This document shows positions 10,592 through 21,356 of a stretch of DNA of 64,000 nt, in pieces. The notes beneath the pieces were generated by a model. It did not search any database. It saw only the letters and a program-made list of their open reading frames with translations, and was not told where the DNA came from. Every line of letters begins with the position of its first letter. Position 1 is the first letter of the stretch. The position numbers and the translations under genes were made by a program. Source of the stretch: Ceriagrion tenellum (lineage: Eukaryota > Arthropoda > Insecta > Odonata > Coenagrionidae); NCBI GenBank assembly GCA_963169105.1, contig OY720643.1, positions 104,068,466 through 104,132,465 of the forward strand, given 5' to 3'.

Positions 10592-11414
10592 AACCCTGGC
10601 GTATTAATTTTGAATTACACTTTTACGAGTAGAACTTGTATACTGTCGAAGGTTTTCTACGGCGAGTAGTTACTGGTTCCATTTCTTCTTGCGGGACTCA
10701 GCTGCGTCTTTGTTTTTCCGATTACTTTTCTCCGACTATCCTGAAAGCATCTTCAGGTTGAAGATATGAGCGCTTCTTTTGGTCAGGTTTGGTCAGGTCA
10801 GGTTTGGTCAGGTCAGGAGGAGTAGTCGGTCGCTTCTAATAGGCTGCCCATATTAGCACCGAAAACACTTTTGACGCCATTTTTTATTTATCTCCCTCCT
10901 ATGTGGGTTGGAACCATTGTAGTAGATGGATAGGGCATTACGTCATCACACTGAAGTAGCCTGACAAGCGAAATAACAACCATATTGTTTGACCCTGCTC
11001 TCTCCTTGCTGCAATTAAAATCTGGCCTACCATAGCGGCCGGAGCCGCTAACCAACAGGTTTAAAACACCATTTTTCCACGTGCGATTAGGCACCCTAAT
11101 ATTTATGGTCCTATCCTTCAATAATTTCAGTGGCAAGGGTTGTTTCCCCTAATTATTTTAAACTTATTTTCTGCTTTAGATGTCTGCATGTGTTTTGTCT
11201 TATTTGCCTATACTTTTCTCTTAAAATAAGCTTGCCAGCGTGAAAGTCGTCGTATAAAGGCGAGCCTGAATATAGACGTATGACGAGAGACGTTTCTCCT
11301 TCAAGATAGACGCATACAAATCACCCGTTGTTAAGGAGTTTTAAACGTACCGCGTGAAAAAAAAGTTTCAAGTTATAGACACATTCATTTAAGAACTGAA
11401 AATTTCATCCATGT
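10592..11414 (-). repeat. Repeat E5, copy B
   Basis: Reverse complement of 1931-2740. It differs by scattered substitutions and by a small tandem expansion of GGTCAGGTTT at about 10781-10820. The two copies form an inverted pair about 7.9 kb apart. Confidence 0.8.
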
Positions 11415-11547
11415 AACGGTATATTATTGGTCGTTTTATGAGGCGACTTTTTTTTCATTTTTCTTTATTTTACTTACCTAACCTAAAAAATGCCATAACA
11501 AATAAGTGCTTGTATTTTTCAGCTCACATCCGATTTTTTACGATATA

Positions 11548-12005
11548 CCGTATTTCACCGCATAATCGTCGCAGATTTTATGCCAAATGTTTTCGCTAAA
11601 AAGTAGGGTGCGATCATTATGAGGGGAAATTTAAAAAAATAAAATTGAGCCGGTATCAGTTTTACATAGGTCTTTTATACCATCTTCACTGCCTTTATTG
11701 CAAAACTAGCACCTCAGGAATGGTAGGCCTACATTAAACACAATGCATTATAGTTTAAGACTATAAATCGACACGATTTTCTTCCTGTTTAGCGTTTTTC
11801 CGGCCTGAAATGGAAAGTTAACATATTATTAGTACCGATATATGATGGGAAACATTACTACACATGAGAAAATTTACCTACTGCAGTTAACTACTGCAGT
11901 TACCTACTGCAGTCGAACGGAATGAACATGCGACTATTATGCGATGAAAAGTTGTGAACCAATTTTTGGACTGAAAAAGTAGGGTGTGACGATTATGCGG
12001 TACGG
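11548..12005. mobile_element. MITE in tandem array, TA-flanked, Tc1/mariner-pogo-like
   Basis: Terminal inverted repeats: left CCGTATTTCACCGCATAATC, right end inward CCGTACCGCATAATCGTCAC, aligned with a 3-base gap and continuing as GTCGCA / GTCACACC. Flanked by TA on both sides (11546-11547, 12006-12007), and it interrupts an array unit. Near the right it holds a small repeat of CTACTGCAGTTA (11880-11915). TA duplication suggests the Tc1/mariner/pogo group; no transposase is present. Confidence 0.7.
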
Positions 12006-12465
12006 TAAGGAGGTACCCAAAATACGGTACGTACCCAAGAAAAGGTCTAACTAGAGCGACGTGACTTTTTTTTCCCGAGGCCTTCCCTTAGTTCTTATTT
12101 GATAAACATAAGATATTGTTGAAAGACGGAACTTCCAAAAGATTTACCCAAGAAAATTTAATAAATTCATCACGCCAGGCAAAGTTTTAAAATATAAATG
12201 TTTTTAGACTTCGAGTAATTTAAAGTATTTCTTTTAACTTTAAACTAAACTCAATAGGTTTCCTTCAAATTAATTTATTTAGCGTAAGTAATACCATAAT
12301 ATATATGTTCGTGCATTTCTCAACTGGTGCCCGAATTTTTAACGGCATAGGTACACAAGAATAGATCTTACTAGAGCGACGTGACTTTTTTTTCGAATTT
12401 TTTTGCCCGCGGCCCAGCCTTAGTGTTTGTTTGGTAAATATATGATTTTTTTGAAAGAAATATAT

Positions 12466-12865
12466 GACATCTGACCGTCAACTATTTACCAAGTCTACGG
12501 TATTTAGCCTACGGGCTTATTTTCAATTGTAATACTTGTTCGTTATATAAATGTTCCTGCTTGAAGTTAATCAAACCGGCTAAGGTTGGTGTTATTTTCT
12601 CTCGTCTCCACCTGTCATTAGCAGTCAATTTACTCGCGAAGTCAAGTGTTATTGATTTGCGTTGCAAAATGGTTGGCATTCCTCTGTGATTTTCATTGAA
12701 AATCAATAAATTGTGGCACGCTGCCAATTATTAGACAATTAGTGATTGCGAATATATTTACGCCAAAAAAATTCCTCATTTTTCTCGAGCCGAAATATCT
12801 TTTCCTGGGTTTGCGGCTCAAAATGGTTGCAAATGAAGACTCCCAAGAGATTAATCCTGATCTGA
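12466..12865. repeat. Repeat E4, copy 1, inside the array
   Basis: Sequence that does not belong to the array unit. Its core at 12690-12810 (CCTCTGTGATTTTCATTGAA, then GGCACGCTGC, CTCGAGCCGAAATAT) recurs at about 14990-15115. The minus frame at 12727-12509 has no recognisable domain. Confidence 0.6.
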
Positions 12866-13395
12866 TATATCGTGGGGATTACACATACAGAACATATGTG
12901 GCGCAGCATTAAAGAAACTAGCTTTTGCTAAATATATATATTAGGAAGGTCCGCGGATGAAAAAGTCCAAGAGAGATGCTACTTCGCTCTGGTAAGGCCA
13001 CGCCTCGAATACGCCGCGAGCATTTGGGACCCTGGTCATAAAGATTTAACCAAAAAAAATAATAAAATACAAAGGAAAGCAGCGCGCTTCGTTAAAAACT
13101 GCTACGAGCGTTCATATAGTGTCTCACAACTCTAATAACTCCTCACTACATCTCTAGGTCTGACAGATGCGATAAAATAAGAGAGATACACTGCCGAACA
13201 GATAGGTATATAATCTCAGGGTTTCCGCGAACAATAAGCGACCACAATAAAACTTGAGCTCCACTAAATACACTCTTATAAAATATGTCACCATTTTATC
13301 TCCAAAAACCTTACACCTCTACACGGCTGGAGACATAAAAGCCCCTGCCACACGCCAATGCGGCAGCTCGCGGGGTTCTATGTAGATTTAGATGA
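12866..13395 (+). pseudogene. LINE-A C-terminal relic and 3' tail in the array
   Basis: Plus-oriented LINE-A. With frame changes one reads CYFALVRPRLEYAASIWDPG, then KIQRKAARFVKNCYE, the conserved end of the reverse transcriptase region, followed by the family 3' sequence (GCGATAAAATAAGAGAGATA, CCCCTGCCACACGCC) and a TATGTAGATTTAGATGAA tail. 5'-truncated and inactive. Confidence 0.8.
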
Positions 13396-14068
13396 AGAAC
13401 ACTAAAAATCCATCCATTTTCAAATTCATCACAAGGGGTAAAGTTTTAAAATATGAACATTTTAAAGGTTGCGTCATTTTAAATATTTTCATAACTTGAA
13501 ATTAAATCCAATATTTTTCATTTTACTTCATTTACTTGACCTATAAAATGCCATGACATACGTCTGCGTGCATGACTCATCTGATTCCCGATTGCTTACA
13601 GTATAAGTACCCAAGGAAAGGTAGAAAGGTAGAAGGAACTAGAGCGACGTGACATTTTTTTCGATTTTTTTTGCCAAAGACCTCCCCCTCGCGCTTGTTT
13701 CATAAATATATGATATTATTGAATGTCATAACTTCCAAGAGATTGACCCGAGAAATCCGTAAGCAGGAAAAGTTTTTAAATATGAAAATTTTAAAGCTTT
13801 GTGTCATTTTTTAATATTATTATAACTTTAAACTAAACCCAATATTTATCATATTACTTCACTAACTTGACCTATGCAATACCATATAGTATATGTGCAT
13901 GCATTTTTGAACTGATGCCCGATTTATCACGGTAAAGGTACCCGAGAAAAGATCTAACTAGAGCGACGTGGTTTTTTTCTATTTTTTTCGTCGTGGTCTA
14001 CCCTTATTGCTTGTTTGATAAATATATGATATTGTTGAAAGACGGAACTTCCAAGAGATTGACCCGAC

Positions 14069-14702
14069 CAAGAATATTTGAGGACCCCAGAAGTCAAGGG
14101 GTCTAAGTAACAAAACCATTGTTTAGAGAAAACTTAGGTCAAAGTTGACAATGTTTGGTACAACTCACTAAGTAGTTAAGAGTAATTACCCTAGATAGCA
14201 GCACCTGTCAAGAAAATCACTTGGATCCTTTTACCTCCTAAAAGATTAATATTTTCACATCCCATTCCTGTACATAACTTATTTTTTTCAAAAATGTCAC
14301 TTAGACCCCTTGACTTCTGGGGTCCACATATATTATGGATTGTTGACTCGTCGCCAAAAACTGTTGTCTATAATTCCGTAAACAAACAACTTTCTGGATT
14401 GTCTCTAGGGATGAAAGACGGCAGTTCAAAAGTAAATACAGTCGACAGATTGTAAATAATCACGTATTACCGGTTTTACCTACCAGTAATCACAATGCAG
14501 TGGAAAAAATGTAGCATCATACAGGGCATGTAATTATACACTTTCTCACGTCAACAACAATTAACAACGGCCATTTACGATTCAACTGAAAAGACTTTTT
14601 TCTAAGTGGCGCCAAGGACTGGGTGAACTAAAAGTGGAAATTTAGGCAACAAGTTGCCTAGGCAACAATTCCAAACATTTAAATCCATTATGTATATTCA
14701 TG
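14069..14702. mobile_element. E3 element, internally deleted, itself carrying a MITE
   Basis: Left end CAAGAATAT then, after a nested element, ATATATTATGGATTG; right end ATGTATATTCATG. Flanks are GACCCGAC (14061-14068) and GCCCCGAC (14703-14710), 7 of 8 bases equal, and the array sequence is continuous when the element is removed. It keeps about 220 bp of left and 160 bp of right sequence compared with the 945-bp copy at 35817. Confidence 0.75.
14078..14327. mobile_element. Nested MITE with 27-bp inverted ends
   Basis: GGACCCCAGAAGTCAAGGGG (continuing TCTAAGT) at 14082-14108 is matched perfectly in inverted orientation at about 14299-14325. The element lies within the left terminal repeat of E3, between AATAT and ATATA, so it arrived after E3. 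ATAT may be the target duplication. No coding capacity; superfamily undecided. Confidence 0.72.
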
Positions 14703-14760
14703 GCCCCGACAAATCCGTTCATTGACAATTTCATCACGGAAGGCGAAGTTTTTGATTGGG

Positions 14761-15726
14761 CAAATGTCTATAAACCATCCTCGACTTCGCATTCAACGCT
14801 GATACTTTTAATTACTAAGAAGTTTGACGTCGAATGACATGGCGACATCAAAGAACTTGTTCCTCATACGAGATTCTTGCTCCACCACCAGATTCTCTAC
14901 GTTCCCGAATGAGCAAAACCGCAGGATTCCCCCTTGCTGAAGGTATGGGAAACATTTCGCACCCGTTTAGTTTCCATCCTATACACCCTCTGTGATTTTC
15001 ACTGAAAATCAATAATCTGAGGCACGCTGCAGATTATTAGACCGTCAGTGATTGTGAATATATTTGCGCCAAAAAAAATTCCTAATTTTTCTCGAGCCGA
15101 AATATTTTTTTCTGAGTTCTCTCAGATTTTCGATCTGAAGCTGAAATGGGCCTCTGTGCCATCTTTCTCTCCGGAAATCTTTCAGCAAGAGCAAGTTTTG
15201 CACTTTCTCCTTAAGCGTATTGCTTGTAAAGGGAGATCCTAAGTTCCATCAGTCAGAAAGCGGTGAAAGGAAGCCATCTCGTAGTTGATGGATGATGGCT
15301 GTCAATTGTACTCTTGCCTTACCTCCTTTTTTTTCTTTTATTTTTTGTACGAATGCGAACTGCTCACGTCATTGAATCCGGCGGGGGCGCACTTAACCGT
15401 GTATTTCGGTGCCCGGATCACTTTTTCCGACGAACGGATGGATCCAATTCCTTGATGGCACCTAATAAGCTGAGAGAGAGAGATCCTCGAGTCCGCCTTA
15501 GGACCTCATGTCACTTGATCTTCGGTGTGCGTCGTAAAAGGACCCTGGAAGTGCCAAGGACTCAGGAGCTCTGGATTGGACGAGGAATTCAATTGGTCCG
15601 GATCGCTTGATAAGTGCGTTCCCAGCTTCCGGGCCTCTTCGACATTACTCCATCGATGTGTGCGTTCATGAGATTTGATTTCGGTCAAAAATAGTACATT
15701 GCCCACAGCATATGGAACACCATGCA
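14761..15726. other. Mostly unassigned, with E4 copy 2 at 14990-15115
   Basis: E4 copy 2 carries CCCTCTGTGATTTTCACTG and TTTTTCTCGAGCCGAAATAT. The remainder (15120-15725) shows an open frame at 15314-15610 without any known motif, in mixed-composition sequence. I see nothing else that can be supported. Confidence 0.4.
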
Positions 15727-16300
15727 GAAAAGAAGTGCTATCACGTGGAACGGAGGGAGTACAACAGATATCAGCGAAGAATAGCCCTAGCTAAGAAGGC
15801 GTTCATGGGAAAAAAACAACTGCTGTGTTCAAGGAAGATAGGACTACAAACTAGGAAATATAAAGTGAAAACATTCGTGTGGAGCGTGGCTCTCTATGGA
15901 TCGGAAACATGGACCATTGGAAAGGCTGACCAGAAAAAAACTAGAAGCCTTCGAAACATGTTGCTGGAGGAGGATGCTGAAGACAAAACGGACGGAAAAA
16001 ATAAGTAATTATGAAGTGTAAAGGAGAGTAGAAGAGGAGAGGACCATGTGGAACACCATGTAGAAAAGAAGAACCAGATGGATTGGACACACCCTGAGAC
16101 GCAATGGGTTAGTGAAGAACATAAATGGGGGTAAAGTGGAATGAAAAGTCTTCAGAGGAAGACCCAGCAATAAGTTTATGGATCAAATAAAGAGGAAAGT
16201 ATATACATAGGAAGAGATACCAGGAGGTAAGGGAACTAGCAGTAGATAGGGAAGTGTGGAAGGCTGAAGTCAACCGATCTTTGGATTGAACAACCAATGA
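15727..16300 (+). pseudogene. LINE-D C-terminal relic
   Basis: From 15712 the frame reads RRIALAKKAFMGKK, then VKTFVWSVALYGSETWTIGK, the 'xxFVWSxxLYGxETWT' signature after the reverse transcriptase domain, followed in broken frames by WIGHTLRRNGLVKNING and a RGRP-type motif. A 5' fragment of the same family lies at 17005-17274. Stops and frameshifts make it non-functional. Confidence 0.8.
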
Positions 16301-16868
16301 TGAAGACAGGCTTCGGACGGCTATATATGCGACGTCTGCGACATCACGCAAAAGACCAGCCAATGGCGCCGCGGATGGGGAACTCGCATTTTTTTACATG
16401 TTTTGAGACGACATGTTTATTCTACGGACCTTGCTGACGTTATATATATATATATATTTTGAAAACGATTGAAACTGATTGATTCTTCGTTTCGCTCGTT
16501 GTTGTTACATCGTATTATAAAGTTCAGCATTGTTACGACACATTTTTGATAAAATGATGTAACAACGCGGGTAAAGTGAGTCCAGTCGCGTATTCAATCT
16601 CGAATTGAATCTCAAAACAGAAAAAAACCTGCAATTTTCCCGTAAGTGGAACTAAAAAAGTGACCGCATTTTCATCCACCCATGAGGCACAATCGAGTCA
16701 TATCCTCTTCTTTTCCTCATCAACTCAATCCGCATCAAATACAGCAACCGCCCATCGGGAACGGTAAATCATAAATATCCCATTGCAGGGAATTGAAATC
16801 GCAAACGGAAAATTTAAAAGAGATGTTTGTTATCATGTTCAAATGTGAGGCTTATTAAAACATTACGT

Positions 16869-16911
<43 letters not shown>

Positions 16912-17004
16912 GACCTGCGGCAGTGACGTCACTGATGTCTTCACAGACAAGCCCGTTTAGAGGAATATTGAAATACGGATGTTAAACAACGCTATTTTCT
17001 TATA
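16301..17004. other. Unassigned stretch with two (TA)n tracts
   Basis: Contains (TA)n at 16441-16458 and 16870-16909. Apart from these I see no repeat partner and no coding motif. Confidence 0.45.
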
Positions 17005-17272
17005 ATACAACATGAAAATAAATAAGACGAAGACTAAAATCCTAGTATGCGGAAGAGGGAAGGTGAATGCAAAAGTCACCGTGAGAGGAGAGAAACTAGA
17101 GCGAGTGGATTCCTTCACCTATCTCGGAAGTACTATCACGTGGGACGGAAGAAGTACAACAGATATCAGCGAAGAATAGCCCTAGCTAAGAAGGCGTTCA
17201 TGGGAAAAATAACAACTGCTGTGTTCAAGGAAGATAGGACTACAAACTTGGAAATATAAAGTGAAAACATTC

Positions 17273-17274
<2 letters not shown>
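17005..17274 (+). pseudogene. LINE-D fragment, upstream part
   Basis: Reads KTKILVCGRGKVNAKVTV, then LERVDSFTYLGSTITWDGRS and RRIALAKKAFMGKI, the stretch between the RT core and the 'ETWT' motif ('KTKxxxx...YLGSxIT.DG'). It overlaps the start of the copy at 15727. The copy ends in a (GT)n/(TA)n microsatellite. Confidence 0.78.
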
Positions 17275-17358
<84 letters not shown>

Positions 17359-17408
17359 ATTTTGTTTGCGGTAACGCAGTTCATATCGCAGTTCGTATAT
17401 ATAACGCG

Positions 17409-17469
<61 letters not shown>

Positions 17470-17545
17470 CGCGTATATATAACGTATGTGTAACGCAGTT
17501 CATATATATATCCCGAAAATTTTGTTTGCGGTAACGCAGTTCATC
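17275..17545. repeat. (TA)n microsatellites with a 27-bp direct repeat
   Basis: (TA)n at 17280-17355 and 17414-17467. The block AATTTTGTTTGCGGTAACGC (continuing AGTTCAT) occurs at about 17359 and 17518, so a ~160-bp unit including a TA run is duplicated. The apparent proteins of repeated Tyr-Ile here are only the (TA)n read in frame. Confidence 0.85.
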
Positions 17546-17976
17546 AACCTGTATGAAAAATACCAGTCAAATAAATTACCCACTCAGAGGAATTTAATAT
17601 TTCATTCATTTACCGAAAGGATTTCTCCGTGCGTTGTTAAACGGGGTAAAGTGATAAACGACACGTTGTAGAGCGCGTTCAGTTAAATTTTATATCGGTA
17701 ATTCCGTTTCCCAATAGACCGTTGAGAATTATTTGCAACATCATTCATAATCCACTTGAATTCACCCTATATATCATCGGATATGGGATTGAATGGCATA
17801 GATTAGTGAAAAAAAATCCCTGGAGCTCGACGAAAAAAATGTTACATCAGATAATCGACAGTGTTAGCATACGCATTCGGTCATATTGAATGGATCATTT
17901 GCGAATTCAATACGTTGTAAATATTGATATTTATGCCGGAAATTGTCGCTTAACCGTAATGTAATATCCCGGATAA
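17546..17976. other. Unassigned stretch
   Basis: AT-rich, no recognisable coding motif, no second copy noticed. Confidence 0.4.
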
Positions 17977-18340
17977 TTAAGGTAGTTTGAGTTTTTCCCA
18001 AGTCATATTGGAGACCATACTCGAATTTTACGTATGACTGAAATGTTAATGAAGTAATGAATTAAAACCATCTTCATAAGTCTTTAACTTGACTCATTTT
18101 TTTTCACGCGGAACGTTTAATACTCCTACTCAACGAAAGGTTTCTTTAATTAAAAATTAAATTTAACATTAAATTTAAAATTGAAATTTTCACAATCATA
18201 AAATTTTTACGATTGTGAAAAAATTACTGCGATAACTGTATGATATTTTCAAAAATAGTAGAGAAAACATAAAGAATACACAGTTTTATTTTTTTGTCAG
18301 ATCTAGGCGTTCGAAATTCCTCATTTATGGACTACTGTGG
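17977..18340 (+). mobile_element. E1 element, partial
   Basis: Begins TTAAGGTAGTTTGAG and continues with GAGACCATACTCGAATTTTA, TTTTTTTTCACGCGGAACG and the GTAGAGAAAAC..GTCAGATCTAGG block shared with E1 copies at 38934, 41805 and 56903. The inner part has an AAATTTAA-rich insertion and the far terminus is missing. Confidence 0.7.
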
Positions 18341-18511
18341 CAATATGACACGTATGTTTCCGCGTTTATGAGAATATCTGTGCATATGCCGTCGGATCAT
18401 TACGAAATGTACGTCAATTGCCATAAGGCTATGTGTTCAAATATCATCAAAATGCAAAGAAACCAAGTCGGTGATATGAATTTTTGGCTCTTATCTGTAC
18501 GTATATCTCCG
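18341..18511. other. Unassigned stretch
   Basis: Short remainder between E1 and LINE-A; nothing recognised. Confidence 0.35.
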
Positions 18512-18748
18512 TGATAAATGCGATAAAATAAGAGAGATATACTGCCGAATAGATGGGTACAAATACTCGTTCTTTCCGCGAACAATAAGAGACCACAATA
18601 TTAATTGAACTCCTCTAAATACACTCCTATAATAATTGTCACCATTTCATCTCCCAGAAACTTGTTTACACGGCTGGTGACCTAACAACCCCTGCCACAC
18701 GCCCATGCGGCGGCTCGGAGGATATTATGTGGATGTAGATATAGATGA
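18512..18748 (+). mobile_element. LINE-A 3' fragment
   Basis: GCGATAAAATAAGAGAGATA, TTCTTTCCGCGAACAATAAG, CCCCTGCCACACGCCCATGC and the final ATGTGGATGTAGATATAGAT tail, the same order as in the 12866 copy. Non-coding tail only. Confidence 0.8.
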
Positions 18749-20070
18749 CCCCCCCATCCCTCATTTGGGCACTGACTCTTGCTTGACACTCACGTCTCTG
18801 ATAAGCTAGCCAATTTAATAAAATATGTATACTATATTGTTCCTAACACTGAGTCCTACTCACGATTATCACAAAGAGAAGCAAAGCCTGCTACCCAAAT
18901 GTTGAGTCCCCTGATGGGAAATGAAAAGAGATTAAAAAAACATTAAAATACTGTAGCTACCCAAGCAACCATCTTCAATTTCCCAATGGTCATAAATCAT
19001 GAGTCACAAATTAATTCACGGCAAGAGTCAGGACCAATTAAAAACCATGTCAAAAATTTACAGAGTTATTAGGTGGAATTAAATATAATTCGAACATAAA
19101 ACTTATTAGTTTTATAGTCTTTTTCTCGAAAATTATTTGTGTAACAATTCAAAGAATATAGCTCCTGCAAGCTATAGCATCTTAATAGCAGGCTGTTGAA
19201 AAAAATAAATAGCTCATATTATGTCTTTGCCCAAACATATGCAAGAATGCAGTCGGCTATTTCATTAGTATAACTAAAAAGGGGAAACCTTCCATTTCAA
19301 GCTGCATACGCATTTGTAAACATTTACAAACAATACATACCGTGTTATTCAACTAGTTTTTTTTTACATTTACATCAGGTTACATAGACACTTCTCCAGT
19401 TAGTGCATTGCAAACAATGAAGTTTAAAAAATAATGACCAGATAGCCCATCTAAGGGATAACGTCACTCTGAAAAGCTTGTTGGCAGTATTCAGGCTTTG
19501 ACCATGAAAGCCATTACTGCCAGCGGAAAAACCATTGGTGTGTTTCACCCCACACTAACCATATAGACAATGTGTATTTCTGAGATAGACATGTCATAGA
19601 CAGTCTCCTTTCCGAAAGTACTGAAAATCTACATGTACGCATGCATTTATGAACATGGCTACAACTTATTTTTATGTGTATATGAAAAATCAAGCACACA
19701 TTACATATTTTCTCCAGAAACATTCCAAATATCATGGTGAATGTACTTAAAGCAGAAGATATTGTGTGTCTGCAAATAAATTTGGGCACACAAAAGTATT
19801 AGTATGTAACTTTAATACCAATAGGAAACTGCTTGCTATGGTCAGTTATGGAAAATACATATGTAATGTATAAAACAGGAACTTCAAAATTGCACAAATC
19901 ATAAAATAAATTCACCTTTTTAAGGCTGAATAAAAATTTAAAAAAGGTTTAACTGCATTAAAGTAAGATACCTTACGAGCTCTTTGGTTTAGACCACTGG
20001 ATGATAGCTAGAAGCTACCAATAAAATTCTTTCAACTGATTAAACATTTATGACCATACCACATAGCTAA
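18749..20070. other. Unassigned AT-rich stretch
   Basis: About 1.3 kb without a convincing gene. Frames are short. No copy elsewhere in the window was noticed. It may be the 3' non-coding part of whatever lies at 20072-20652 on the minus strand, but nothing in it shows this. Confidence 0.35.
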
Positions 20071-20071
20071 T

Positions 20072-20652
20072 GTCCCATTGGCTTGATGATGTCCACAGCT
20101 CCAATTTCCCTCATCTTTTGCTCAGTTGGGAAAGTGAGCCTTATCTTGTTCTCCAAAGTGGTCACTTCTTCTTCAAGTGATACTAAGGATGATTTTGATG
20201 TGGCCATCGAGAAGATCTTGCTCCCTTCAATAACTTATTGCCCTTTGCCAATGAGCTACATGATCATTGTATCACTAAATTTAGAAGGCACAGGCAGCAA
20301 AGCAAATGGTGAAATGGTTCTAGAAAGTGCTATTCTGTTCCCATTGGCAGAATCTAAAATATCTCCCGATGAATTTTCTGTCTCCATTAACCTCCTCTGC
20401 TTCTGGTTCAGCTTCTTAATCAAAGCCCGTTTGCTGCGTTTATGTTTCTGCCTCCACTCCCAAGTCTACACGCTCCATAGCAGCAAGGCAGGAGGGAGAT
20501 GTACCGAAAATGGAAGACTCAGAAACACCTTCAATTTTACTTTCTGCCTCACGATCATCCGAATCCTTAGAACGTTGGATGTCTGAAGGTTCCACTGAGC
20601 CAACCATATTCCCACAGGAACCCTGATGTACCACTCCTTTTAATTCGTTCAC
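20072..20652 (-). pseudogene. Broken unidentified reading frame next to gag
   Basis: On the minus strand, in shifting frames, the translation is lysine/arginine-rich (KHKRSKRALIKKLNQKQRR), then acidic (METENSSGDILDSANG), and near the end is likely coiled coil (LVSLEEEVTTLENKIRLTFP). Two in-frame stops and at least one frameshift interrupt it. It looks more protein-like than the hydrophobic plus-strand frame at 20083-20586, which I regard as its shadow. I do not recognise the family; it may be the continuation of the gag relic or an unrelated captured piece. Confidence 0.35.
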
Positions 20653-21190
20653 AAGAGATCAGGTCCTTTAATTCTTCAAATTCTCTAACCTCGTGTCCTT
20701 CTAACCAACCTCCACAATAATTTTTCATACGGAATGCAAACTGCTTCCAGGGTAAATTCACTGGCTTCGGACTATTCACAAATAGCTGTCGTAGTTTCTC
20801 TGTACCAAGCTTATATTTCGTCAATATTAGTTTATCAACATGACGATAATCATGTCGCAATTCACACGGTTCCCTAACTAACACTTCAGTCATTTCCATG
20901 GGTAACAGGCCTATCAAATGAGTCACCCACTGCTCAGGATCAATCCCCACTATTCCTGCTTGACCCTCAAGTAACATAAAATACAACTGAGCATCCGTGT
21001 CCTGTGGTACGGACTCAGGCATCACTTTGTGCAGCTCAATTTTGGGCGTTACCCTACACGGAGTAGATGATCCTCCTTCTGAATCTGCTCTCCTTTCAGG
21101 GATTTTTTAATCTTTCCATTTCTAACTGTACTTCCAAACTCCTCTCTTCAGCTTGCGACCGCCTCTCTTCCATCTCTCTCTGATTTGATT
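20653..21190 (-). pseudogene. LTR-retrotransposon gag relic (Gypsy/SCAN-like)
   Basis: The minus frame at 21025-20567 reads DPEQWVTHLIGLLPMEMTEV, YRHVDKLILTKYKLGTEKL, LPWKQFAFRMKNYCGGWL and EFEELKDLISCERI. That order (E/QW..L..LLP..A, then Y..VK..IL..Y.LT.E..R..F, then F..R...Y...WL, F..L.DLI..E) is the SCAN-like capsid C-terminal fold of Gypsy-type gag. Just upstream a glutamate-rich helix (MERLKN, RSLEVQLEM) matches the usual coiled coil before it, followed by a stop. No LTR, protease or polymerase was seen, so it is a fragment. Confidence 0.7.
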
Positions 21191-21356
21191 TTAATTTTTA
21201 GAGATTTTTTTGGATGTTTAAAGTTTAGCCAATAAATTTTGGGCGTTGAAAACAAAATATTTTTGGAATATATAATCGCAAAAGTGCACATTAGAGCTGG
21301 AAAAAATTTCTTCGTACATCAATCAACGTAAATATGACCCCCATATCTTTTAGTTT
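21191..21356. other. Unassigned stretch
   Basis: Short AT-rich link between the gag relic and the next repeat; nothing recognised. Confidence 0.35.

Larger units (their letters stand above)
11415..14760 (+). repeat. Diverged tandem array, about 320-bp unit
   Basis: The anchor CTAGAGCGACGTGRC recurs at 12051, 12371, 13639 and 13958. Spacings are 320 and 319 where nothing intervenes, and 1268 where inserted DNA lies between. Each unit continues with a T-run, TTGTTTGATAAATATATGAT, GGAACTTCCAAGAGATTGAC, AATTCATCACG-like, then TGACCTATAAAATGCCAT. Partial units start the array (from about 11440) and end it (to about 14760). Units are diverged but clearly homologous. Confidence 0.8.

Noticed and set aside
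12040..14070. CRISPR-like array
   Set aside because: Units are ~320 bp and diverged, with no short identical repeats and unique spacers, in eukaryotic context.
17166..17534. Tyr-Ile repeat proteins
   Set aside because: (TA)n microsatellite in frame; the same applies at 35055-35583.
20083..20586. 167-codon plus-strand protein
   Set aside because: Hydrophobic shadow of a more protein-like minus-strand relic; no domain.
20653..21190. Endogenous virus
   Set aside because: Only a Gypsy-type gag fragment; no envelope, polymerase or LTR to support a viral origin.
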